Source: Amborella trichopoda (lineage: Eukaryota; Streptophyta; Magnoliopsida; Amborellales; Amborellaceae). From it: a stretch of 64,000 nt of DNA. The notes under the pieces were generated by a model. It did not search any database and was not told the DNA's origin. It saw nothing but the letters and a program-made list of their open reading frames with translations. The stretch is from contig NW_006495778.1 in assembly GCF_000471905.2 (NCBI RefSeq), positions 2,225,420-2,289,419 on the forward strand. The letters are read 5' to 3'. The first letter of the stretch is position 1, and every line of letters starts with the position of its first letter. The position numbers and the translations under genes were made by a program. Of this stretch, positions 46,340 to 58,300 are shown piece by piece.

Positions 46340-49300
46340 TTAGGCAATGCAGAGCTCAAGAGAAGATTTTGCAAGCCAGAGCAATCCAGGATCATTTCTT
46401 CTCAACACCAAGTATGGCTCTGCTTTGCCAATTTCATCCAACACAACATCCTCACAGAATCCAATTGCCACAAGAACTTCCATAGCAGCTGAACATCAAA
46501 AACAATGATGTCTTACAAACAAGTATTAGACCAAAAGATTATAATTTAATTGCAGGGGAAAGAGAAGGCAACCCACCTTTATATCTCGCAACGGTCTTTT
46601 GAAAATGAGGATTAGCCTGGAGTTTGATGTTGGTTAGAAATATAAACATGACTATAAGTATGAACATAGTTTTGATTTTCAATATTAACGAAATGCAATA
46701 CCTTGCGAAGCCGCTTGAACTTTATCTCATTGGGGTGTTCAATCACATTTCTGCAACAATGAACATGGTTAGACACATGTTAATTAGCAAATCCTACCCC
46801 TTTAACTCCTAAAACTGCTTTTGACTTGGTTGCGTTTAGAAAGGCAACCCAAATCATCTGAATCGTCCAACACATGTCGAGATGGGGGTGTAACCTTATC
46901 TTCTGTGACTTGCAATCCTTCAGTCTTGAATTCTAAAATTTTCACATCTGTTCATTTTCGCAACTAAAGCCAAATTCTATGTTTTCACTTTTTATGAATA
47001 CTAATATCAAAGATTAATAATGTAAATACAATTACCCAGATCTTCATATCGTTTTATTATGTTTATTTATTTTTTTTATTCTTCCACGAAAAGTTATTTT
47101 ATCACCAAAAAAACTTATATAGAGAAGTCACCAACATCAGTCTCGACACATCGACTAAAGTTGTTCTTCCCAGTGCTTGACTTTGGACATATTCGAGTTC
47201 TTGAAGATAGTGAATGTCCATGTCACATACCTAACAATCTTGAAAGATGCAAAATAACCAAAAAATAAACATATTTTAAATATCATTTTTTTATATTTTC
47301 TAAATTTCTCCAGAATTTACCAAAAGAAGTTAATCTATCCAAAAAAAAAACGTTAACGTGATCTGAAAAGTCACTAACATTAGTCTCCTCAACTCCAATT
47401 GTTCTTCCCAGTGCCTGACTTTTGACTTCGCTTTGAGTTATTGAAATTAGTGAATAAGCATGCCACATACCTAACAATCTTGAACAGAGTCAAAATAACT
47501 GAAGCAGCCTCGAAGGGAGAAGCTTCGGCCTTCAGCCTCTCAATTGAACTTTGAAGGCGGGTGGTGACAATGGTAACAGAATCTTGAATCCTTCTCAGCT
47601 CATCCATGTCCATGCCTTCTGCTTGAAAGGTCTCAGCATTTTCAGAATCATCACGGACTGGTTCATTGGTCCCCACTTTATCGGAATCATCAGGATCTGG
47701 TTCATTGGCCCCTGCCATTTCGGTATCATCAGGGTCTGGTTCATTCGTCCCTGCTTTATCGAAATCATCAGGATCTGGTTCACTGGCCATTGCATTTTCA
47801 GAATCATCAGGGTCTGGTTCATTGATTACTGCCTTTTCAAAATCATCCGGGTCTGGTTCATTGATTTGTGTTTCTAAATGCTCTTTTGGATCAGGCTTGA
47901 AACCCTCAGAGATGTCCTGAGCATCATCTTGATCAGGTTCAATTGCCATGGCTTCACTTACACCAGTGTCATCAGGATCAGGTTCACTGGTTTTTAACTC
48001 ATTTCCCAAAACCTTGCTGTTTGTTTCATCTGGATCAGGCTCCTCATGGATCTCATCATCATCAGGATCAGGTTCAGACCCATGTTTCAAAATGCCCTTC
48101 TTTGTACTGAATTCATCAGGATCAGGTTCTTCTCTTGTCCTATGGTCACACAAATCATCAGGATCAGGTTCTTCTCTTTTCCTATGGTCACACAAATCAT
48201 CAGGATTGGATTCTTCTCTTCGCCTGTGGTCACACAAATCATCAGGATCAGGATCTTCTCTTTGCCTATGGTCACACAAATCATCAGGATCAGGTTCCTC
48301 GCTTATTTTATGGTCACAAAAACCACCAGGATCTGGCAATGATGTGTTCTTATACTTCATGATGCTACTGTTTGGGAAGCAATAGTCATCAGGATCAGGC
48401 TCCTCATGGCCAAGGGTCAGTTTTTTACTTTTCACCAAATCCCCATCATCAGGATCAGGCTCTCCCATATTCACAAAACCACTAGAATTCATATTGGAAG
48501 AGTCGATCTCCATAGCATCAGCCTGTTTCTTGGGTTCTTCGGAAACATTATCAGAGGAGTTCTTTAATAATCGAATATAGGCAGCAGCCACTGAAGATTC
48601 TCGTACATGAATGCCTGGATTAAGATTTCTACCGCCAAGCTTTGGAGCATGATGAACTGTTTCTATCTGGGTTTCCCATTCATAATCATCTTTTGAACTG
48701 GTTCCACTCAAGGTATGTCTTTTAGATTTTGTCCAATCTAAAGTGACAGCTTCTTGATTCAGCTGTACACAAGGAATTAAAATATTAAGAGATGGTATTT
48801 AATCTAATTATAAATAGATTTCAACCTGAGAAGTCTCCTTGTTACCTGCTTATCAAGGGCATAGAAGTTCGTATCATGTTCAGAGTGTACCATGTGGGCC
48901 TAGAAACGTAAAAAAGAGAATAAAATCAGAAGACAAATATACTGACAAGTAGCACTTATGACACCAATTCAAGAAGATTAAAGATAACTATAGGAAGACA
49001 TGTTCCAGGATCAAGCCTTACAAGCTCATGCAACAAAGTCTTCTTTATGCTCTCATATTTCCTGAATCCCTTAAGGTCATCTGTACGAAGCCGAAGTGAA
49101 ATTTCCTCTCCATGATTCTGTAAAAAGATGGATTTTAATTCAAATAAAGAATGATAACCAGACCATTAGAATAATCAATCCAGTTCCTGAAGCTAAATTG
49201 AAATAGCTTGAGGGAGGTACCTTGTTATATCCAAGAATACACTTAGGACTGACCCCAACATAGCCAACTGGAGCTAACTCTGTCATAATTCCTACCCGCC

Positions 49301-52300
49301 ATTTATGCTAATTAACGACAGAACACTAGTCAGAAAAATAAATATCCAAGACAGACTGTTAATGAAATAAATAGCAGATGACAAACTCAATGGATGAAAC
49401 AGAATCAGCACCTTGTTCATGATAGCAACAATGCCCGGATCACTAGCAAGCATATGCATTCTTTGTAACGCTTCAGTGGGTAGAGGATTCAACTGAAAGG
49501 AATTAACAATACAAATCCAATCATTCTCCATGATTAAATGAATCCATGCAGTAGACGACAAACTGACTATGGTAGTTTCCTTCACTGGATCTGCTACAAT
49601 ACAAACTTTTACATTGTAAAGCCGATGATAGTAGTATTCCTTTTAAATTAAGATCCACAAAACTGTAAATACCTAAACTGTTCCAAATTTAAGAAATATG
49701 GTAATACCCAATTAGGCCTAGGGTTACATTTTATACCAAAGAAAACAAGGTATAGTTTTGCCTATAGTCACCCGAATCGTGTATCGAGGTCACGATTCCG
49801 GTTTGGAATCACGATTCTGCATGTCCCAAGATGAATCATGATTCTTGGAATATAAAAATCATGATTCCAAATTCCTCGAATCTCATTCCAAAAAACTTTT
49901 GGAATCCCGATCCCTAGAAGTTGGGAATGTAGATTCCATCTCACAAGATATGTGATCCATAGGTGCACAAGATTGGGATTCATATTTGAGACCCTGATCC
50001 CATTTTTTAGGAATAGTGAATCATTTAGAAGCTAGATCCACAACATCAGAACCCGGGTTCATAGATGCACCAAATAATGTTTTGATCAACATGGAATCGA
50101 ACTTCTAATAACATGGATTCAAGATTCAAATGCAAATTTCTAGATTTATTGATAGCGATGTCTTTTTGTAGTTAAATGTCCTCAACCAGAATCTTCAACT
50201 TGAGCTTTGCGGGTACCAATGGTAAGTACTTAACCACTTCATCACCCTCCTCACGAAATTATAAATTCTTTCTCACTTTTGATAGACCATTATGTGTTGA
50301 AAGGGTTTTTCAAGCGATGAAGCACATGGCCCTCTAGCAGCTTGAGGTCCACATCATAGAGACTCATTTTTGTGTGAGAAGATGCACATCTTTCTTTCCA
50401 CAACAAAAGATGCATGAAAAACACATACAACATATCGGTTTGGTTTCTCACTTCCAATAGACCCCGATGTTCAACGGTTTTTCAATAAAGCATCGAAGCA
50501 TATGATGCTCTAAGAGCTTGAGGTCCACATGTCAAAGACTCTTTTCTAGTTAGAAGACACAGTTCCTCATTTCGTCCTTGAAATAAGCATGAGAAACACG
50601 TACGACATATTGTTTTCTTGGAGTTCTAGAAGCTCCTAGAAAGTAGATACATAAAGACATCAATCCAAATAATATAAGAGCCCTGGATAATCGTACTGAA
50701 TATATGGAACCCGGAATTCAAGCTTATAAATAATATGAAACTCTATATCTTGTCTCGTTAAAACTTTTGGTATGGTTCCTAGTGGATTGGTGTGTGATTC
50801 CTGAATGATAGGAATCTCGACTCCAAATCCATGGAACAGTGATTCAAATAATATAGGAATCAAGATTCCTATTTTATCAGATCGTGATTCTGGATTGTAT
50901 TAATCACAGTGGATTGATGTGTGACTCCAAAAAAGTAGGAAACTGATTCCAAATTGATGGAATGCCAATTCTATCAAGATAAGACACATGAATCCTATTT
51001 TACTAGATCACAAGGCCTTTCCAACAACTATAGTTTTTCCATTCTATTCTCAGAGGTATTCAACAATGACCAAAAAAAATATCACAAAATCAAGAATCTT
51101 CAATAGTGAAGAATGGCATTTTCTTGCTGTCAGACAAAATTTGTTGCCTATAGTTTGGGGCATGTGGATATCCACTTATCGATCAAAAGGAAAAACAAGG
51201 CACATCGATATCCAGTTCATGCTCTTCTTCATAGCAGTCTGTGCCATTCATATCAAATTACTTTTTTTTCACCCCACTAAGTATGACAAGGGGTTTCAGC
51301 CAGTACCCCACCCATTGTATTGTTTGAGAAATGTACAAAAGGGACCATACAACACTGAAATGTATGGGGCTCTCAAGATCTCCCAACATACAAGTCTCCT
51401 CACTTCATCACACAGAATTATACACTCAAAGCTCTCAGTGTGAGGGCCATAACACCCATCTATTGTAAATGAGCTCAAGATTATTCCCTTTTTTTCCATT
51501 TTGGGTTTTTTTCTTCGTCCTTTTTTGTGTGTATGTGGGTGTGTGGGTGTGGAAGGAGGGGGAGTATGTATATGTCTGGTGTCGCGGTAGGGAGAGAGAC
51601 CTTCAAAAGTTTGTCAAAGAAGTTGTTACGGAATTTCTTTTGGAACCAGTGTGCTATTAGGCTCTGGGTCTTAAGGCTTGTGTTAAACCTCCACAACATG
51701 GTATAAAGGTAATTAACAAAGGTGAAAGATGTGAACAAGTGGTCATACCTCTTCCTTTCTGATTTGAACGAGTAGCATGCATTTTCCATTGGGGGACCCC
51801 ATCCTTAAAGTCTATCATTTGTGAGCGTCCTCATTTGGTATGCCAACCAAGTAAACCAGGAAACATTAGGGTGGATCAAGCTTTTCTATATTGCTTTTAG
51901 GACATCATTGCTGCTCCTGTGTTCGTCAATCACCTCATAGACACTTTCGAGGGAGAAGCATCCATATTAAGAGGGAAACTGGCTGATATCTTTCATCCCA
52001 TTATTGTACTCTACTCAATGGAGTGCTTTTTTATGTTTGATATCCTGCAATGTATGCCTTTTCCCATGAATCTCTCCTTATGTCCTAGAATCCCACAATT
52101 GGCATCTCCTAATGTAACTCTTACTAATTAGTGTCACACACAATATCTTCTCAGCTCACCAGCTTCCATCCCTACATGACAAACAGGCCCGGTTGATTTC
52201 CTTGATTCTTTTGATACCAAGCCCACCTTCATGCTTCAGTTTACAAATGAGTTCCAATTGACAAGGCTTGGATGTTTTTGGTTAAGTTGGTTGCCCCAAT

Positions 52301-55300
52301 GGAAGTCCCTTTGGAGTTTTTTGAGAGCATTGGTTGTGATGGAGGGGCATTTGTATATAGAACACCAGTGATGTACAATTAGGTTGAGGTGTGATTTTAT
52401 GAGGGCTTGTCTTCCTTGGTGTTGAAGGGTTTCAATTTTTCATCCTTTGTGCCCAGGCATAAATTTGTCTATAAAGTTTTCGCAAAGTCAGAAGGTGAGT
52501 TTCCCTTCGAATAGTTGTAAACCAAGGTAAGTTGGGGGTAGCTCCAAGCATTGCAGTTCCAAAAGGGTGGTTTTAAGGGACTGGTAGGTTCATGGGTTAC
52601 TTTTGCCAAAAGCAAGAAGGTCACCTGCATAGACTGAGTGGAAGGGGTGGATGTGACCCTCGGAATCTTAGGTGGTAGAAATTTCCCCCCTCTGCCTCCT
52701 TGCCAATGATCTTGCTAAAGCCTTCTATGGCTAGAACAAAGAGATAAGGGAGAGCAAGTCGCTCTGTCTTAACCCATTTTCTTCTTTAAAGTAACCAAAG
52801 GGTGGTCTCATTTAGGATAATGGAATACCTAGGGTAAGAGTTGAACAATTTCATCCAATTCATAAAGGTTTCCCTTTAACCATATATTTTAAGTTCACAT
52901 AAGAGGAAGTCCTCATTATCCTTGTCAAAAGCCTTATGATTGTAAGGCAGAAGGGGCTTTTTCTACTGTTAGTGATACCATGGATGAGTTCATGGGCAAT
53001 TACAGCTTGCATAAAGATGTGCCGCCCTTAAAGGAAAGTTCTTTGGTTTGATCTGAGGGGAAAAAAAAGATTCAAGTCAGATAACTACTGACATAAACAT
53101 TACAAGGGAAAATTTCCATCGTATCATGCAAGTGATCGGCAATTTTCATAGAAATGTACATAGTTTATTTACTGGAATAAACTGCATAGGGAAAAGCCCA
53201 TGCAGCTATTCAGTCAACTTAATTCCTATGATAACAGAACCCATGAAAATGGCGAGGACACAAATTGCCCAACCTATCATTGAGGAGAAGAAAAAGATAA
53301 AGAATCATATTTACCATGTCCAACCCAAAATGGTCTAGCCCTTACTATTCCAATGATAATGAGGAAGGCAAGCAATCTTGGTTGCATTATTTTATTTCTT
53401 TGTTCTCATTGAAAGTAGTATCTTTCTGGCTATTAAAGCAATATGCCTTATCCATAAGGAAATCTTTTGGCTCTGCTTGGAATCACATGTTTTCTTAAGT
53501 ATCTGAATATCCGTAAGGGGTCTTAACTGTAATATATTATGGCTATCTTTACAAAGTAGGCTACTATTCTTTCGATTGATTTTCTAGAAAGATTAAGCAA
53601 TACACAAACCTGAATTCCTGGAATGCTGAGTGTGCGAAAATCACAAAAGATATAAGGTCCTTGTGGAAGTCTCAATGAAGATTGGGGCCTCCCAAATGTG
53701 CGTTGCCTTAATCTCTTTTCCTCTTCATCAAATCCAGCGATCCTTAGATCTGGTTTAGAACTATCATGGGAAACCTCTTCAATTTCATCTGAAAACACTC
53801 CCATCATCCGAATAGATTTCCCCTGCCGTAACAAAATAATACAAGAATAAACACAAAGAATGGTTCCATTAATCACCTGCCTACCTACTTCCCAATTGAG
53901 TACGCATAGAATGTTGTATTAATGAAATTACACATATACCCATTTCCTTGATGAGGGAAAAGGAATTACATAAACATATAAATGGAAACAATGTTCTACG
54001 TACAACAATTATCTTTGACAACATAATCAGCAGTAAACAATCAAATATTCCACAAATCCATTGAGACCACATAAATTAAACAACTTTATCCAACTTTGTA
54101 ATAAACTCACAAATAAGTCAGTCAGTGCCACTTAAGTTAAATTGCCAAGAAATGTCTAAAACTATTAGATGCTTGAAACATAAGGCAAATCTACGAGTGA
54201 TGGACAAATCTACTAAGGAACAATGTAAATACTACTCTAATTTCAAACACTGCAAATAATTTGCACCACAGAATATACATGTTATGTAACTTTCAAAGAG
54301 GAAAAAAGAAATACTCAGAGTAAATGAAAAAGAAGTAAACATTATCGAAGGCCCAAGCGATCTGACTACTTTCTTTGAGCGTCCAGACTTTATTACAACT
54401 TTTCAGTATTTAAGCTAAACCAAAAACATCAAATTGAAAGGAAGCATTTAGAGCAAAAATTTAAGATAAATTCCTCAGCAGATATTTGTTTCCTCAAAAC
54501 ATAAGTCTCTTCTTGGAGTTTAAAGCCATGGAAGCCAATGATTCTGGGAGGATTGGATAGTTTGGAATTTGGTAGCGTGAGAACAAAAAGATGTGTGAAC
54601 ACAAGAGCTTATTTATTAGAAAGTTGTTCCTTAAACTACAGATATGTGAGTAAATATGCTTACATGTACAAATGGCCACAACAAAGAGCTAAACCACCCC
54701 TCATTACAAAAATAATCTTTTAATGTGATAAATGGAAATAGAACTAGATATCTCTTAATAGCCCTGATGTAGATCAAGAATGGGTTGATTCAAAAATTTA
54801 TTATTGTTTTTATTTTTATTTTATTTTAGTTTTAGAGTTATGGGTGCATTTTTATTTTTATGTTATTAGGGTCAATGGTTAGAAATAGGATTTTTAGGTT
54901 AGTTTGATAAAGTATGTTAACAAGTTTAAAATAAAAAAATAAAAAAAAAGATAACAAGAGTCAATGTTTTTTAGGAAATGTGAGTCTGTTTTAAAAAGTT
55001 GTTTGAAAGGGTCGGAAGTTACATTTTTTAGAAAGCTTTTCTCTATCACAGTACAGATTGAGGTTGTTCTCCCACTCCCTACCATCTGGATCTTCCTCTA
55101 GGATTTCCTTGAAAAAATATGTCAAATCATTATCTTAAAATCATTAATAGTTTGATTCCGATAAGAGTAATCCCTTTTAAGGATTATTCTAGCGTATGAT
55201 AGCACTTCCATTTCCATAAAAGGACAACTTAGATAATGAATACTTGGGAGTAGATTACGTAGGTGCTAAGGGAGATCCTATTATGATGGTGGGCTTGTTA

Positions 55301-58300
55301 CTATTTTTACAGGATACAATGATTTCCTAGTTTTATGGGATTTTGTAGAGAATATGTTACCAAAGAGAGAGAGAGAATATTTCCTAGATGATGGATATAG
55401 AAGGAGAGAAAGTAGGTGTTTAAAGATGGAAAGGAGGGAGTCACGTGAAGTTCAAAAAAATATAGAGAAAATTACAAAAACTCCCAAGACTACACTTTCT
55501 ATGCAACTTACCCCCAACCTAACTTTTTCCCTCACTTTTTTCCCCAAAATACATTTTCTATGCATATACCCCTCCAATTAAAAAATAAAAAAATAAATGC
55601 CTAAAGTACCCTCCCTTACTTTTACCTTACCCACGCCTCTCTCTCCTCTATCCCACCAAAATAAGGCTCTGACACTATGTAAGTGCGGTCCGACAGTGGA
55701 TCAAGCGCTCCGGCACTGTGTAAGTACGGTCTGGCAGTGAAACACTCTAGAGTTACAGGGCTCTGGCACTATGCAATTGTGGTCCGGCCGTGGAATACTT
55801 TGTAAGCACAACACTCCGACACTGTGTAAGTGCGGTCCGGCATAAATGTTCTGAAGTCACAAGGCTCCGGCAGTTGCAAAGGGCGGACCAACAGTAGAAC
55901 TTCTGGAGTCACTGGGCTCCGACAATTGCAAAGGGCGGTCCAACAGTACTTAGTTTCGGTCTGGTAGGCGTCTTAGGGCGGTCCGGCAAAAGTTTCTGGA
56001 ATATTGGATCCGGCAATGCGATGGCACGCTCCGGCAATGTGCAACCGGGGTCCAAGAGTCAACGTCAAATATGGCCAAATTGATTTTTATGTACAAAAAG
56101 AGCATTTCCATCTAAAAAAATGAACTTTTTCCCTTGGGGGGGGGGTATTTGCATAGAAAGTTTGTTTTGGATAAAAAAAGGGAGAGAAAAAGTTAAGTTG
56201 GGGTAAGTTGCATAGAAAGTGTAGTCTTGAAGGTTTTTTGTAATTTTCCCAAAAATATATACATCGGGAGATTTTGTTGGTGCGTAATTTTGAGAGAGAG
56301 GATATTCTTTTTATTTTATTTTTATTTTATTCTTGATGGCTTGTATTAAAAGGGGGCTCATGCCCATGAGAAACATTATGTTAGAGTGTAATTATTTTAT
56401 GAAAAGAAATTAGAGCTTCCACTTCTCTTATTTTACTTGTTGATTTGATTTTCGCTGCATCAAGCCCCTTCATAGAAAAAACTGAAAAGTTTGTTTCCTT
56501 AATAATTGTGTCTACGGTCAAGGATTTAGTGAAAAAGTCAGTTTTTTACTCAGTATAGGTAACATAGAGGCAAACTGATGATCCCTGCATGCATTCCCTA
56601 TGATAAATCACCTTCTACATCAGAATGCTTGAACCTGTCAAGAAATACTGAATTGAACAAACTTTGTGGAGCACTATATCTTCATGGAAAGGTAAGCATT
56701 CCTATCTCAACACCAGAATTACGCAAACAAGCTCTAAGGCAAACTGTTTCATCTCAAGTAATGAACAGATTATAATCATCTTTAGCATTTAACAAGGATA
56801 CAGCACCATGCTTCTTGTCGCACCATGGATTAAAGGAAGACTAAAGAAGATGCTATAGTCAGTAGTAGATTGACTATTCCCTTGAAAACCGGCTCATTCA
56901 AATTCGGCGTATGCATTAGTTGGAAATCAGATAAGATAGCATAGGCAAAACATTAATGTTTTTAGACACAGTACACTGAATATTCCAAAGCATGACAGCG
57001 AGAGGCGATCTCATAGGGGACAGTACAAAGCCACCGAAAAACTAACAGATGCAAAGTCAGGTAAGGTTCAACGTCTGAAATAAGAAGTCTACCAGCTCCA
57101 CAATCAAATACCTGGCATCAAGTTCAAGTGGAACTCCAGTGGTCGTAGAGTTTGAAAAACGATCTCGAGATATGATGTCTATAAATACTTGTGTTGAATA
57201 GTTAATGTGACTCTCTAGAAAGCAAGATAAATGCCCCATATGTTTCAAAAAAAAAAAGTGTTTGAAGTATTTTACTTTTAATATGAGAAATAATGGTAAG
57301 GCCATTCCAGTTAATCATTACGCTATGTACATAGATCAGAGAACAAGAATCTGATTTTTGGAATGCTTCACATAAAAAGAAGTCAACCTCTACGACCACA
57401 CTTCAATAGGCGATAAGATGAGGAAAATTAGACTTAGGTGGGCTGGTCATGTGCATTGTTGACCTAATACAACACAGGTTAGAAGGTGTGTGCGATTTGG
57501 TTCAAGTGGAAGACTCTAAAAGGGCAAGGGAAAGGCTCAAAAAGACATGAATAGAAGTAATGAGAAAAGATATGGTGACTTTTGGTCTTACTAAGGGTAT
57601 GACCCTTGATATAGAAGAATGGAGGAACATGATCACCTTGGGAATTGTTTGAAACTATATGTAGCCTTCTTTTACTGGTAAAGAGGACTCTGACATATAA
57701 CTAGGGCTTGCCAATGGATCCTTAGACATATGAATGCATTTTTATGCTCAAATGGTATCCCATCATCGTTCCATAGCTACTAGTAACAATACCTGAGCAA
57801 TTGAAAGTTTGGAAATATGAATAAATGTTTCCTATTAATCAATCCGATATTTCAATGCAGACCCTCCATAACCAGTTTTGCATTATATCTATAAAGGATC
57901 ACAAGCTAGTATAGTAATGTACAGTTCTAATGGATGGGAACATATGGGAATTTCTATGTAAAAAAAAAAAAAGTCTCCAGTATTAGTTTGCTCAAGTGCA
58001 TGGAACTCTCTACAAATTGCTCTTGCTAATGAGCACCATTAATAGCTTTTTCATACCTAGTACAATCCTAAATTAGTATTTAGATCAAGTGTAAATGAAA
58101 GCAAAGGTCAGCAATCTTGTTCTGAGCCTCAAAGACTGGACAAACCTGAGGAAACCATCATAGGCCTCATTGCCCCCAAATACAACAACCATAGGATTCT
58201 GAATGCAAAAGATCCCAAACTCACTATAAGTCTATGATCACGGAGGTTGACCAAGTAAGAATGACCATGCCATTTGACAAGTTGACTGGCCACACGACTG

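Noticed and set aside
47551-48385. Plus-strand frames of up to 145 codons rich in Ser-Gly-Ser or Ile-Ile-Arg
   Set aside because: Antisense shadows of the EPDPDD repeat exon, whose minus-strand frame is supported by flanking exons and a protease domain.
50988-51443. 151-codon plus-strand frame in intron 2
   Set aside because: No recognisable domain, unusual composition, antisense to the host gene and next to repeat DNA; most likely chance.
56578-56775. 65-codon plus-strand frame with ordinary composition
   Set aside because: No domain, antisense within intron 1, and no supporting exon nearby.
58100-58260. Minus-strand reading 'PMVVVFGGNEAYDGFL' resembling a protein fragment
   Set aside because: Short, flanked by no splice signals I trust, and not matched to a family I can name; left unannotated.
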